Positions 46,727 through 59,300 of a stretch of 64,000 bases of DNA are shown here, piece after piece. Both the position numbers and the translations under genes were made by a program. The stretch comes from Hahella chejuensis KCTC 2396 (GTDB lineage Bacteria > Pseudomonadota > Gammaproteobacteria > Pseudomonadales > Oleiphilaceae): NCBI RefSeq assembly GCF_000012985.1, contig NC_007645.1:6040001-6104000 (forward strand), written 5' to 3'. Every line of letters begins with the position of its first letter. Within the stretch, counting starts at the first letter, position 1. Under the pieces are notes generated by a model. The model did no database searches and was not told the origin of the DNA. It was given only the letters and a program-made list of their open reading frames with translations.

Positions 46727-46727
46727 A

Positions 46728-47846
46728 TCACTCCTTCCTCCAGATCATGCGCACATCATCGCCAACCTGACGGACGTCGTTCAATTTCAAAGTTATAACT
46801 TGATCCATTTGCTCATAGCGGGGCAAGACAAACGCCGGCCGCCCTTCTCCCATTAACTTCGGAGCGGTATAAGTCCAGATCTCATCCGCAAGCCCTTGTG
46901 CGACAAAAGCGCCTGCTAAGTTCGCGCCAGCTTCAACCAGCACTTCGTTGCACTCTCTGGCCGCTAAAGTGGAAAGCAGTGCTTTAAGGTCAATCCGACC
47001 ATTCTCGCCAGCGAGCTTCAACACCTCCAAGTCTGCCCCGCTACTCTGGCGTTGAGCTAACCAGCCTTCAGAGGGATCGGTACACGCAACCAGCAATATT
47101 TTTCCTGGCAGTTTGAGCATGTTGCTATCGGCAGGAAACCGTAATTGGGAGTCCAGCGCCACACGCATGGGCTGTCTCAACTTGCCGTTACAAGCCTGCT
47201 CCAGTTCCGGGCCTCGAACATTCAGAGAAGGGTTATCCGCGATAATCGTACCGATACCCGTAATGACCGCTGAGCTGCGTGCGCGCAACTTTTGAACATC
47301 TTCCCGCGCTGCGGCGCCGGTAATCCATTTACTGACGCCGTTGTGAAGGGCCGATCTTCCATCCAGACTACTTGCGACTTTTACCCGCACCCAGGGGCGG
47401 CCATCACTCATACGTTTAAAGAAGCCCAGATTGAGCTCATAGGCTTCCGCCGCCATACACCCCACTTCAGACTCGACGCCAGCCCCTCGCAGCAACGCCA
47501 GCCCTTTGCCGGCGACACTTGGGTTAGGGTCTTCCATCGCAGCAATGACCCGACGCACACCCGCTTTAACCAGCGCTTCCGCACATGGCGGCGTGCGACC
47601 GTAGTGGCTGCATGGCTCCAATGTCACATAACAATCAGCGCCTCGCGCCGACTCGCCTGCTGCACGTAAAGCGTTAACCTCCGCATGCCCTTCTCCTGCG
47701 CGTTCATGCCAGCCTTCGCCGACAATCACGCCCTCCTTCACCAAAACGCAGCCCACTCTGGGATTGGGGTCCGTTGTGTACAAACCACGCTCCGCTAAAC
47801 GCAAAGCACGAGCCATGTAAACATAGTCCTGCGTGGAAATGGTCAT
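46728..47846 (-). CDS. ribD: Bifunctional riboflavin deaminase/reductase
   Basis: RibD deaminates and then reduces the pyrimidine from GTP cyclohydrolase II. The 372-residue protein has an N-terminal cytidine-deaminase-type domain with zinc ligands in GHAEVNALRA and EPCSHYGRTPPCAEALVKAG, and a C-terminal NADPH reductase domain (about 150–372; VKVASSLDGRSAL). Its ATG overlaps the nrdR stop by one base (TAATG). Confidence 0.96.
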   Translation of the reverse strand: MTISTQDYVYMARALRLAERGLYTTDPNPRVGCVLVKEGVIVGEGWHERAGEGHAEVNALRAAGESARGADCYVTLEPCSHYGRTPPCAEALVKAGVRRVIAAMEDPNPSVAGKGLALLRGAGVESEVGCMAAEAYELNLGFFKRMSDGRPWVRVKVASSLDGRSALHNGVSKWITGAAAREDVQKLRARSSAVITGIGTIIADNPSLNVRGPELEQACNGKLRQPMRVALDSQLRFPADSNMLKLPGKILLVACTDPSEGWLAQRQSSGADLEVLKLAGENGRIDLKALLSTLAARECNEVLVEAGANLAGAFVAQGLADEIWTYTAPKLMGEGRPAFVLPRYEQMDQVITLKLNDVRQVGDDVRMIWRKE

Positions 47847-48358
47847 TACTTGGTGGGAACGTCGTCTTTGTTGGAAGCTTTTTCTGACATCATAGGAGAT
47901 GCGGCGGCGTCGCGAGAGAGCTTATCTATCTCAGCGCGGAACTCGTCAAGGTCCTGAAAACGACGATAGACAGAGGCGAAACGGACAAAGGCGACCTGGT
48001 CCAGCTCACGCAGTTCAGACATCACCTCTTCGCCAATCACTCTGGAATTAAGCTCCCTCTCCCCTGTCGCGCGCAGACGGAATTTGATGCGATCCACAGC
48101 CGCTTCAATTTCCTCCATGCTCACCGGGCGCTTTTCCAATGCTTTCAGGAAGCCCGCCCGCAGCTTATCTTCGTCAAAAGGCTCACGGGTGCCGTCTTGT
48201 TTCACGACTCTGGGCATTACCAGCTCCGCCGCTTCGTAGGTAGTAAAGCGTTCGGAGCAAGAGACGCACTCGCGGCGGCGGCGCACTTGGCTGCCATCGG
48301 CGACCAAGCGGGAGTCAATTACCTTTGTGTCCGCAGCGCTGCAAAACGGGCAATGCAT
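47846..48358 (-). CDS. nrdR: Transcriptional repressor NrdR
   Basis: NrdR represses ribonucleotide reductase genes by binding NrdR boxes. The 170-residue protein has a zinc ribbon ([13 protein letters not shown] and [12 protein letters not shown]) and an ATP-cone domain (about 49–139). It stands between glyA and ribD as in most gammaproteobacteria. The C-terminal 20 residues are a non-conserved Ser/Lys-rich tail. Confidence 0.96.
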
Positions 48359-48392
48359 ATATCACCAAAATCCTGTGTCCAAAAAAGCAAAT

Positions 48393-48408
48393 GCTCCCCG
48401 CAGGGAGC
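48393..48408 (-). terminator. Probable terminator after glyA
   Basis: GCTCCC (48393–48398) pairs with GGGAGC (48403–48408). On the minus strand ATTTGCTTTTTT follows. It stands eight bases past the glyA stop and would separate glyA from nrdR-rib. Confidence 0.6.
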
Positions 48409-48415
48409 GCTTTAT

Positions 48416-49672
48416 TTATCCTTTGTATACTGGGAACTTTTTGCACAGCTCCAGTACTTGCTGCTTAACGCGCTGGATCGTCTCTTCGTTTTCGATATCG
48501 TCCAGCACGTCGCAGATCCAATCTGTCAGCTCTTTGGCTTCTACTTCGCCCATGCCGCGACGGGTAATAGCAGGCGTACCAATGCGTAAGCCGCTGGTGA
48601 CGAATGGTGAGCGAGGATCATTAGGCACCGCGTTTTTATTCACAGTAATGTTGGCGCGTCCCAATGCTGCGTCAGCATCTTTCCCGGTGATATCTTTCTT
48701 GATCAGGTCGACCAGGAACAAATGGTCGTCCGTACCACCGGAAACAATGTCATATCCGCGCTGAATAAAAGTGTCCGCCATAACCCGGGCGTTTTTAACT
48801 ACTTGCGCCTGATATTGCTTGAATTCGTCAGTCATCGCTTCTTTGAAGCAAACCGCTTTCGCAGCGATCACATGCATCAAAGGACCACCCTGACTTTCTG
48901 GGAAGACTGCGAAGTTCAGTTTCTTTTCCAACTCTTCGTTGGCTTTAGCGAGAATCAGACCGCCGCGGGGGCCGCCTAAGGTTTTGTGAGTCGTAGTCGT
49001 AGTGACGTCTGCGATCTGAACTGGGCTGGGATATACGCCCGCCGCCACCAAACCGGCGATATGGGCCATATCGACAAACAAGTATGCGCCCACTTCATCC
49101 GCGATAGCGCGGAAGCGTTCCCAATCAATGACTCGCGAGTATGCAGAAAAGCCCGCCACGATCATCTTGGGCTTATTTTCGCGCGCCAGCTTGGCGACTT
49201 CTTCGTAATCAATCTCACCGGTTTCTGGATTCAAGCCGTACTGCACCGCTTTGTAGATACGCCCAGAAAAGCTGACGGAGGCGCCGTGCGTCAAGTGGCC
49301 GCCATGGGCCAGACTCATGCCAAGAATCACATCGCCGGGTTTGCAAAGCGCCATGTATACCGCTGCGTTCGCCTGAGAGCCAGAATGCGGCTGCACGTTG
49401 GCGTAATCAGCGCCGAACAGCTCTTTGGCGCGGTCGATAGCCAGTTGCTCAACCACATCAACATATTCACAACCGCCGTAATAGCGCTTGTTGGGATAAC
49501 CTTCCGCATACTTGTTGGTAAGCGCGGAGCCCTGGGCTTCCATAACGCGTGGACTGGTGTAGTTTTCAGATGCAATCAGCTCTATGTGCTCTTCCTGACG
49601 CTGGGTTTCACCTTGCATGGCGGTCCAAAGATCAGGATCAAAACTTGCGATGGTCATGTCACGCGTAAACAT
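48416..49672 (-). CDS. glyA: Serine hydroxymethyltransferase
   Basis: GlyA interconverts serine and glycine with tetrahydrofolate, using pyridoxal phosphate. The 418-residue product starts [16 protein letters not shown] as in Pseudomonas enzymes and has the conserved [22 protein letters not shown] and the PLP lysine motif [14 protein letters not shown]. It is divergent from ettA. Confidence 0.97.
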
Positions 49673-50057
49673 CTGTCGCCTCTATCTCTAGGAAGTGAGT
49701 ACCGTAGTTTCGTGAAGTCAGCGTACGGCGGTGAGAAAAGCCGCTATTTTAATCGATTATCCCCTGCTCTTCACCCCATTTTACTGCTTGTCGGAGCAGA
49801 CGGATCAAAGCTCCCGCAAAACCGCTACCCGTTTGCCAAAGACAACGATTTCAGCTAACTTAAACGGCCATTCACAGTACCATTCCATTCGCCCAGACGC
49901 TTGCGGCCGGACTTTACGCAATGTCCAAACAGGCCCCCGTAGTTTCCAGCCGTCACTCGTTGGACAGATGGAGTCTCAGAATTATTTCCATAAACGGCTT
50001 AACGCAGGCGAACGCTTTCGTTTTCACTATCAAATCAAAGATATAGGTTTCAATCTC
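49673..50057. other. Divergent intergenic region between glyA and ettA
   Basis: These 385 bases hold no supported gene. The ettA frame is open upstream of 50058 but shows no family similarity there. On the minus strand TAAAAT (49746–49751) could be a -10 box for glyA without a good -35. I see no glycine-riboswitch core. Confidence 0.4.
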
Positions 50058-51719
50058 ATGGCACAGTACGTGTACACCATGAATCGGGTGGGCAAAGTGG
50101 TCCCCCCGAAGCGAGAAATTCTTAAGGACATTTCTCTCAGCTTCTTCCCAGGCGCCAAAATCGGCGTTCTGGGTCTGAATGGCTCAGGTAAGTCCACCCT
50201 ATTGCGTATTATGGCCGGGGTGGATACCGACATTATCGGCGAAGCGCGTCCGCAGCCCGGCATCAATGTCGGCTACCTGCCTCAGGAGCCGCAATTGGAT
50301 GAAAGCAAAGATGTGCGCGGCAACGTCGAAGAGGCGGTCGCAGAAATCAAGAACGCCATGACCCGCCTGGACGAAGTGTACGCCGCTTATGCGGAGCCGG
50401 ACGCCGACTTCGACGCCCTGGCCGCAGAACAGGCTAAACTGGAAGCGCTGCTACAAACCACCGATGGTCACAATCTGGAGCGCACCCTGGAAGTCGCCGC
50501 CGATGCGTTGCGTCTGCCGCCCTGGGACGCGAAGGTGAGCACCCTGTCAGGAGGCGAGCGCCGCCGCGTCGCCCTATGCAAACTGCTGCTGTCCAAACCG
50601 GATATGTTGCTGCTGGACGAACCTACCAACCATTTGGACGCAGAAAGCGTCGCCTGGCTGGAGCGCTTCCTGCACGAATATCCTGGCACCGTCGTGGCGA
50701 TCACCCACGACCGTTACTTCCTGGACAATGTCGCCGGCTGGATTCTCGAGCTGGACCGCGGTCGCGGCATTCCTTTTGAGGGCAACTACAGCCAGTGGCT
50801 GGAAGCCAAGGAAAAGCGCCTTGAACAGGAAGAAAAAACCGAAGCAGCTCGTCAGAAAACGATCAAATCGGAACTGGACTGGGTACGCAGTAATCCGAAA
50901 GGCCGTCACGCCAAGAGTAAAGCGCGTCTGTCCCGCTTCGAAGAACTCTCTTCGCAAGACTTTCAATCCCGTAATGAAACCAACGAAATATACATCCCCC
51001 CCGGGCCGCGTTTGGGGGATATCGTCATTGAAGTCAATGACGTCAAGAAACGCTTCGGCGACAAACTGTTGTTCGACAACCTGAGCTTCAATGTGCCCCC
51101 GGGCAGTATTGTCGGCGTCATCGGCGGCAACGGCGCGGGTAAATCCACGCTGTTCAAGCTGATCGCAGGCATGGAGCAACCCGAGTCTGGAGCCATTCGC
51201 CTTGGCGACACGGTGCAGCTTTCCTACGTTGGACAAATGCGGGAGCTGGATGACAGCAAAACCGTATGGGAAGAAGTCAGCGACGGTCAGGACATGATTG
51301 AAGTGGGCTCTTACCGCACCCCTTCCCGCGCCTATCTTTCCCGCTTCAATTTCAGAGGCGGCGAGCAGCAAAAGCGGGTCAAAGAATTGTCTGGCGGCGA
51401 GCGTAATCGCTTGTTCCTGGCCAAGCTGCTCAAACAGGGCGGCAACGTATTGCTACTGGACGAACCGACTAACGATCTGGACGTCGAGACCCTGCGAGCG
51501 CTTGAGGAAGCCTTGCTGGCCTTCCCAGGCTGCGCCATTGTCATCTCGCACGATCGCTGGTTCCTTGACCGTATCGCCACCCACATCCTGGCTTTCGAAG
51601 GCGACAGTGAAGTGGTCTGGTTCGAAGGCAACTTCTCCGAGTACGACGAAGACTACAAAAAACGCGTCGGCGAAAGCGCCGCTGTGCCTCAGCGCATGAA
51701 ATACAAGCGCCTGGCCTGA
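50058..51719 (+). CDS. ettA: EttA, energy-dependent translational throttle (ABC-F ATPase)
   Basis: EttA binds the ribosomal E site and couples the first steps of translation to the ATP/ADP ratio. The 553-residue protein has two ABC domains without membrane segments: Walker A GLNGSGKST and GGNGAGKST, signatures LSGGERRRVAL and LSGGERNRLFL, and the linker (KGRHAKSKARLSRFEEL) between them. The start MAQYVYTMNRVGK at 50058 is the family start; the frame continues 109 codons upstream without conservation. Earlier annotations name it YjjK or "ChvD". Confidence 0.95.
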   Translation: MAQYVYTMNRVGKVVPPKREILKDISLSFFPGAKIGVLGLNGSGKSTLLRIMAGVDTDIIGEARPQPGINVGYLPQEPQLDESKDVRGNVEEAVAEIKNAMTRLDEVYAAYAEPDADFDALAAEQAKLEALLQTTDGHNLERTLEVAADALRLPPWDAKVSTLSGGERRRVALCKLLLSKPDMLLLDEPTNHLDAESVAWLERFLHEYPGTVVAITHDRYFLDNVAGWILELDRGRGIPFEGNYSQWLEAKEKRLEQEEKTEAARQKTIKSELDWVRSNPKGRHAKSKARLSRFEELSSQDFQSRNETNEIYIPPGPRLGDIVIEVNDVKKRFGDKLLFDNLSFNVPPGSIVGVIGGNGAGKSTLFKLIAGMEQPESGAIRLGDTVQLSYVGQMRELDDSKTVWEEVSDGQDMIEVGSYRTPSRAYLSRFNFRGGEQQKRVKELSGGERNRLFLAKLLKQGGNVLLLDEPTNDLDVETLRALEEALLAFPGCAIVISHDRWFLDRIATHILAFEGDSEVVWFEGNFSEYDEDYKKRVGESAAVPQRMKYKRLA

Positions 51720-51733
51720 TAGCCTTTCTTCCC

Positions 51734-51755
51734 GGACGGGGCCTACGCTCCGTCC
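51734..51755 (+). terminator. Possible weak terminator after ettA
   Basis: GGACGGGG pairs with CTCCGTCC (one G·T pair) around CCTACG. It stands 15 bases past the ettA stop, but the tail TCTCCCCC has few T residues. Confidence 0.3.
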
Positions 51756-51823
51756 TCTCCCCCAACGTGAAGTTCTCCCATGAAGCGACTATAGTTTAGG
51801 TATCGCTACAGGGAATAAAAACT

Positions 51824-52201
51824 ATGTCGCCCACGACTTCTTCCGATCGCCGCCGTTTTCAGCGTATATCTTTTGATGCGGAGGTGACTATTCAACAAAG
51901 CAACCGCAGCTGGATCAGTCAGCTATTGGATATCTCTTTTCGCGGCGCACTGGTGCATGAACCAGCAGACTGGGATAAAGCTGACGCCAACTCTCCGTTT
52001 GAGCTTCGCGTCAATTTGGGCGCGGAACACTTGATTAGTTTTAGCGGGCATTTGCGGCACACAGAAAAAGGCCATTTGGGTTTTTCCTGTGAGCATATGG
52101 ACCTGGACAGCGCCTCAACATTGAGACGCTTGGTGGAGTTGAATCTAGGCAGCTCCGCATTGCTGGAAAGAGAGCTCGCCGCACTGATCGAAACGGTGTA
52201 A
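51824..52201 (+). CDS. PilZ-domain cyclic-di-GMP-binding protein
   Basis: The 125-residue protein is a lone PilZ domain. The two c-di-GMP contacts are visible: SSDRRRFQR near the N-terminus (RxxxR type) and DISFRGALV (D/NxSxxG) around residues 37–45. A C-terminal helix follows. GGGAAT lies before the ATG. The PilZ domain is a second-messenger receptor; the target of this stand-alone protein cannot be inferred. Neighbours ettA and radA are unrelated, and the pil genes are 27 kb away. Confidence 0.88.
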   Translation: MSPTTSSDRRRFQRISFDAEVTIQQSNRSWISQLLDISFRGALVHEPADWDKADANSPFELRVNLGAEHLISFSGHLRHTEKGHLGFSCEHMDLDSASTLRRLVELNLGSSALLERELAALIETV

Positions 52202-52210
52202 CGCCGCGCG

Positions 52211-53569
52211 CTAAAGCAATTCCAGCGCCTCTTGCAGGCGGGATACGCCTATCACCTGCATGCCTTCGGGGGCTTTCTTGGGTGTGTTAGACTTGGGAAC
52301 AATCGCCTTGGTGAATCCATGTTTGGCCGCCTCGACAACGCGCTCCTGCCCACTGCTGACCGGACGGATTTCTCCTGACAGGCCCACCTCGCCAAACACC
52401 ACCCAATCGCTTGGCGCCGCCCGATCCTTGAAGCTTGAGGAAATCGCCATCAACACCGCCAAATCCGCACTGGTTTCGGCGATTTTCACCCCCCCCACCA
52501 CGTTAATGAACACATCCTGATCCCCCACATGCAAGCCCCCGTGACGATGCAAGACCGCCAATAGCAGAGCCAGACGTTGAGGGTCCGAGCCTATCGCCAA
52601 ACGTCTGGGGGCCGCGCCGAAGCCTTGGTCCACCAACGCCTGAATTTCCACCAGCAATGGTCGGGTGCCTTCCCAGGCGACGGTCACAACGCTGCCCGCA
52701 GCGGTGTGACCCTCACGATTAAGGAAAATAGCGCTGGGGTTTTTAACGTCTTTGAGTCCCGTCTCCATCATGGCGAAAACGCCTAATTCATTCACGGCGC
52801 CAAAGCGGTTCTTGATCGCGCGCAATGTCCGGAAACGGCTATCTTCGTTACCTTCCAGCATGATAGAGGCGTCGATCATATGCTCAAGCACTTTGGGCCC
52901 CGCCAAAGAGCCATCTTTGGTGACATGGCCGACGATCAGCAGGGCGACGCCGGACTGCTTGGCGAAGCGGGTCAGCGCCGCAGCGGCTTCGCGCACCTGC
53001 GCCACACTGCCAGGCGCGGATTGCAGCTCAGCGACGTGCATAACCTGAATACTGTCAATGACGAGGATATTTGGTTGCTGTTCACGCGCAGTGTCGAGGA
53101 CAGTTTCCACATCCGTCTCCGACATCACTTGCATGCCGTGGCTGTTAAGCTGCAGGCGGCGGGCGCGCATGGCGATCTGCTGAATGGATTCTTCGCCGGT
53201 GACGTAGAGAATTTTGTGGCGCTCCGCCAGTCGACAGGTTGTTTGCAGCAGCAGGGTGCTCTTGCCCGCACCGGGATGACCGCCTATCAGTACTACCGAC
53301 CCCGGAACAATGCCGCCGCCCAGCACCCGGTCAAACTCCGGACTGAGCGTGGAGGTTCGCGGCAAGTCGACCAGCTCCACATCCTCCAACGACTGAATTT
53401 GCGCCCGTTGCCCGGTAAAACCGCTACGAGCGGCGCTTTTCACCGGCGCACGGCTTTCACGGAACTCACTGACCGTATTCCAGGCGCCGCATTGAATGCA
53501 TTGCCCCATCCATTTGCGGTAATCCGCGCCACATTCCGTGCAGACGTAACTGGTCTGTTTTTTCGCCAT
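52211..53569 (-). CDS. radA: DNA repair protein RadA (Sms)
   Basis: RadA is a RecA-like branch-migration ATPase that processes recombination intermediates. The 452-residue product has a four-cysteine zinc finger (CTECGADYRKWMGQCIQC), Walker A GGHPGAGKST, the RadA-specific KNRFG motif and a Lon-protease-like C-terminal domain. ATG 53569 fits the family start MAKKQTSYVCTECG; upstream codons of the frame are not conserved. It follows hemE by 32 bases. Confidence 0.96.
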   Translation of the reverse strand: MAKKQTSYVCTECGADYRKWMGQCIQCGAWNTVSEFRESRAPVKSAARSGFTGQRAQIQSLEDVELVDLPRTSTLSPEFDRVLGGGIVPGSVVLIGGHPGAGKSTLLLQTTCRLAERHKILYVTGEESIQQIAMRARRLQLNSHGMQVMSETDVETVLDTAREQQPNILVIDSIQVMHVAELQSAPGSVAQVREAAAALTRFAKQSGVALLIVGHVTKDGSLAGPKVLEHMIDASIMLEGNEDSRFRTLRAIKNRFGAVNELGVFAMMETGLKDVKNPSAIFLNREGHTAAGSVVTVAWEGTRPLLVEIQALVDQGFGAAPRRLAIGSDPQRLALLLAVLHRHGGLHVGDQDVFINVVGGVKIAETSADLAVLMAISSSFKDRAAPSDWVVFGEVGLSGEIRPVSSGQERVVEAAKHGFTKAIVPKSNTPKKAPEGMQVIGVSRLQEALELL

Positions 53570-53601
53570 TCCTACCTGTACTCCATTAACGCCATGCCTG
53601 C

Positions 53602-54672
53602 TCAAGCATTCTGATGATAAGGGGCGCTCAGCTCATGAACAGCGTCGATAAAGACTTTGGCGTGCTCTGGGTCCACGTCAGGTGTGATGCCGTGCCCCAG
53701 GTTGAAGACATGGCCGGAGCCAGAACCAAAGCTGGCCAGAATGCGCGAGACCTGATCCCGAATAGCAGCAGGGGGCGCATATAGCGCAGCCGGGTCCATA
53801 TTACCTTGCAAAGAAACCCGGTCGCCCACTCGCCTTCTGGCCTCGCTGATTTCCGTCGTCCAGTCGAGCCCTAGCGCATCAGCGCCGGCGTCTGCAATAT
53901 GCTCCAGCCATTGGCCGCCATTTTTGGTGAACAGAATCACCGGTACAGGGCGTCCGTCCGCTTCCCGCTGCAATTTCGACACGATCTTTTTCATATAGGC
54001 CAGCGAAAACTCAAGGTACCCCGCCGCAGTCAGAGCCCCGCCCCAGGTATCAAAAATCTGCACGGCTTGCGCGCCAGCCCGAATTTGCGCATTCAGGTAG
54101 TCGGCGACGGAATCCGCCAGTTTATCCAGCAACAAGTGCAACAACTCCGGTTGTCCGTATGCAAGCTTTTTGATTTCACGGAAGTCCTTGCTTGAACCAC
54201 CTTCCACCATATAAGTAGCCAGGGTCCAGGGACTACCGGAAAAGCCGATCAGGGGAACGCGGCCGTTCAACTCCCGGCGAATGGTGCGCACGGCGTTCAT
54301 GACATAGCCCAGATCTGTGTCCGCGTCTGGCATATGCAGAGCATTGACGTCCGCTTCCGTTCTTACTGTCTTTTTGAAACGGGGACCTTCTCCAGTTTCG
54401 AAGTACAAGCCCAGCCCCATGGCGTCAGGAATAGTGAGGATGTCAGAAAAAAGAATCGCCGCATCAAGCTCAAAACGCTCCAGTGGCTGAAGCGTGACTT
54501 CACAGGCGAATTCCGCATTTTTACACAGGTCCATGAAGCTGCCTGCACGAGCCCTGGAAGCCCGATATTCAGGCAAGTAACGTCCGGCCTGGCGCATCAT
54601 CCACACCGGCGTAACATCCACCGGCTGTCTCATCAATGCGCGTAAAAATCGATCGTTCTTCAGTTCTGACAT
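53602..54672 (-). CDS. hemE: Uroporphyrinogen decarboxylase
   Basis: HemE decarboxylates uroporphyrinogen III to coproporphyrinogen III in heme synthesis. The 356-residue protein has the signature [16 protein letters not shown] near the N-terminus and [19 protein letters not shown] 54672 has TGGAGA five bases upstream and gives the normal length. It lies after gltD, behind a terminator, as in Pseudomonas. Confidence 0.97.
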   Translation of the reverse strand: MSELKNDRFLRALMRQPVDVTPVWMMRQAGRYLPEYRASRARAGSFMDLCKNAEFACEVTLQPLERFELDAAILFSDILTIPDAMGLGLYFETGEGPRFKKTVRTEADVNALHMPDADTDLGYVMNAVRTIRRELNGRVPLIGFSGSPWTLATYMVEGGSSKDFREIKKLAYGQPELLHLLLDKLADSVADYLNAQIRAGAQAVQIFDTWGGALTAAGYLEFSLAYMKKIVSKLQREADGRPVPVILFTKNGGQWLEHIADAGADALGLDWTTEISEARRRVGDRVSLQGNMDPAALYAPPAAIRDQVSRILASFGSGSGHVFNLGHGITPDVDPEHAKVFIDAVHELSAPYHQNA

Positions 54673-54730
54673 GACGTCTCCAGGGTTCGAGAATTTGGGA
54701 GCAGCACATATACCACGTTCGCCCCCAACA

Positions 54731-54758
54731 AAAAAGGCATGGAAAACCATGCCTTTTT
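54731..54758 (-). terminator. Terminator after gltD
   Basis: AAAAAGGCATGG pairs with CCATGCCTTTTT around AAAA (54743–54746). A T run follows on the minus strand. It ends the gltBD transcript before hemE. Confidence 0.9.
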
Positions 54759-54802
54759 ATACGTCTGAAGCTTTTTGATTGTTATTCAATCACTTCACAG
54801 CG

Positions 54803-56341
<1,539 letters not shown>

Positions 56342-56344
56342 TTA

Positions 56345-59300
56345 TTACTCAGGCCGGGCCCGAGTGCTGTCCATTAACGATGCAAGGCTGGCGGCTTTGG
56401 GTTTCACCAACCAGAATCGCCCTACATAGTCATCGAAGTTATCCAGCATGTTTTCCGCCCAGGCGCTACCGGTTTCCCGGACGTGCTCGTCAATGACGTC
56501 GCGCAGATAGTTGCGGTACGCCTCCATGGCTTCGCTGGTGATACGGTGGATCTCCACCAGCTCATGGTTATAGCGGTCGACGAAGCGATTCTCCAGGTCG
56601 AGAACATAAGCAAACCCACCGGTCATGCCCGCGCCAAAGTTATAGCCAGTTTTCCCTAGCACCGTCACCATGCCGCCGGTCATGTATTCGCAGCAATGAT
56701 CGCCCACCCCTTCCACGACCGCATAGGCGCCGGAGTTACGCACGCCAAAGCGCTCGCCCGCCACGCCTGCGGCGAACAACTTACCGCCAGTGGCGCCGTA
56801 TAGGCAGGTGTTGCCGATAATCGAAGTTTCCTGAGATGCAAAAGAGCTATTCTGCGGCGGGCGAATAGTCAGCTTACCGCCCGTCATGCCTTTGCCCACA
56901 TAATCGTTGGCGTCGCCCTCCAGATGCATGTGCAGGCCGCCGGCGTTCCACACGCCGAAGCTTTGTCCGGCAGTTCCGGTCAACCGAAACACAAGAGGCT
57001 TTTCCGCCATACCCTGGTTGCCATGTCGCCTGGCGATCTCGCCGGACAAACGAGCGCCGATGGAGCGGTCGCAGTTGGTGACATGAAACTCATACTCACC
57101 GCCACTATTGGCCTCGATAGCCGGTAACGCCGCCTGCACCATCTCTTCCGCCAAACGGCCTTTATCGTATGGCGCATTACGCTCGGCCTGACAGGTGTGC
57201 GGCTTGTCCGCAGGTATGGCGTCGTTGCTCAGCATGGGCGTCAAGTCCAGGTTGCGCTGCTTGGCCGTCGCGCCTGGTAAGATCTCCAGCAAATCCGTAC
57301 GGCCAACCAGCTCCTCCAAGGAACGAACGCCCAGCTTGGCCATCCACTCACGAGTCTCAGTCGCGACGAACTTAAAGTAGTTGATCGCCATTTCCACTGT
57401 GCCCTGAAAATGCTTGTCGCGCAGATCTTTATTCTGCGTCGCCACGCCAGTAGCGCAATTGTTCAGGTGGCAGATACGCAGATATTTACATCCCAGCGCC
57501 ACCATGGGTCCTGTGCCGAAACCAAAGCTTTCCGCCCCCAGAATAGCAGCTTTCACAACATCCAGACCGGTCTTCAAGCCACCGTCCGTCTGTAGGCGCA
57601 CGTTGCCGCGCAGATCGTTGGCGCGTAGCGCCTGATGCGCTTCGGAGAGCCCCAGCTCCCATGGAGAGCCCGCATATTTGATGGACGTCAGCGGGCTGGC
57701 CCCTGTGCCGCCATCGTATCCCGAAATCGTAATTAAGTCCGCGTAGGCTTTGGCCACGCCCGCCGCGATAGTGCCGACGCCAGGTTCAGACACCAGCTTG
57801 ACCGACACCAGCGCTTCGGGATTGACCTGTTTCAAGTCGAAAATCAACTGCGCCAAATCTTCGATCGAGTAGATATCATGATGCGGCGGTGGAGAAATCA
57901 AGGTCACGCCCGGGACGGCGTAGCGCAGGCGCGCGATTAGCTGGTTAACCTTCCCGCCCGGAAGCTGCCCGCCTTCGCCGGGCTTGGCGCCTTGCGCCAC
58001 TTTGATCTGCAGTACATCCGCACTGACCAGGTAGTGAGGCGTCACGCCAAAGCGACCTGAAGCCACCTGCTTGATCTTGGAGCGTTTTTCCGTGCCATAA
58101 CGAGCAGGGTCTTCCCCGCCTTCGCCTGAGTTGGAGCGGCCGCCCAGACGGTTCATCGCAACCGCCAGCGCTTCGTGCGCCTCTGGGGACAATGCTCCAA
58201 TGGACATGGCGGCGGAATCAAACCTTGGAAGTATGTTTTCCAGCGGCTCAACTTCATCAATCGAAATCGGCTTGACCTTATCAGAGATTTTGAAAAGATC
58301 GCGCAGTGTCATCGGCGCCCGACCGTTAACATAGGACGCATATTCCTGATAAACGCCGTAGTCGCCTTCGCGCACAGCCTTCTGTAGCGCACCCACTACG
58401 TCCGGGTTATAAGCGTGATATTCGCCGCCATGGACGAATTTCAGCAGGCCGCCCTGCAGTATTGGCTTGCGCTTGGCCCAGGCCATTTTGGCCAATTCTG
58501 TCTGCTCCGCCTGGAAATCATAGAAAGAGGCGCCCTGGATGCGGCTGGAAACGCCACAGAAGCACAGGTCTACGACGTCATCCGCCAGCCCCACTGCTTC
58601 AAACAACTGCGCGCCGCGATAGGACGCGATTGTCGAAATTCCCATCTTGGAGAGTATTTTCAACAATCCCTTGTTGATGCCTTTGCGATAGTTGTTCTTG
58701 GCTTCGATAGGATCGATCAGCACTTCACCCGTATTAATCAGGTCATTAAGCACTTGATATGACAGGTATGGATAGACCGCCGTAGCGCCGAAACCAAACA
58801 GCACGGCAAAATGATGCGGGTCCCTCGCCCATGCTGTTTCCACGATGATATTAGCGTCGCAACGCAGGCCTTTATTCACCAACCTGTGATGCACCGCGCC
58901 TGTCGCCATGAAGGCGTTGATCGGCAGTTCGCCCTGATTGATGCCATTATCGCTCAGAATCAACAGCACTCTGCCGTTGCGCGCCGCATTTTCCGCCTGG
59001 TCCGCCACCGCTTCAATCGCTTGCTTCAGCCCCAGCTCCGGACGGTACGACAACTTGATTTTCTCTACCGAGAAACCTTCTCGCTGCAGGTTGGCGATTC
59101 GGAAAAACTTGGCTGGCGACAACACAGGCGTACTCAGGATAATACGGTTGGCGTGCTGAGCCGTTTCCTGAAATACGTTACGTTCAGCGCCCAGGCAGGT
59201 CTCCAGTGACATGACGATGGTTTCCCGCAACGGATCAATCGGCGGGTTGGTCACCTGGGCGAATTTCTGGCGGAAATAGTCCGCAACAGAACGAATGCGG

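Noticed and set aside
48986-49858. 290-codon plus-strand frame across glyA
   Set aside because: Fully antisense to a well-conserved gene over most of its length; the protein has no family features.
49673-50057. Glycine riboswitch before glyA
   Set aside because: No recognisable paired glycine-aptamer core could be seen in the leader.
49731-50057. N-terminal extension of EttA by 109 residues
   Set aside because: The extension has no similarity to ABC-F proteins and the family start MAQYVYTM is at 50058.
50574-51371. 265-codon minus-strand frame across ettA
   Set aside because: Antisense shadow of both ABC domains; no ribosome site or domain.
52880-53614. 244-codon plus-strand frame across radA
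   Set aside because: Antisense shadow of radA, whose motifs are intact.
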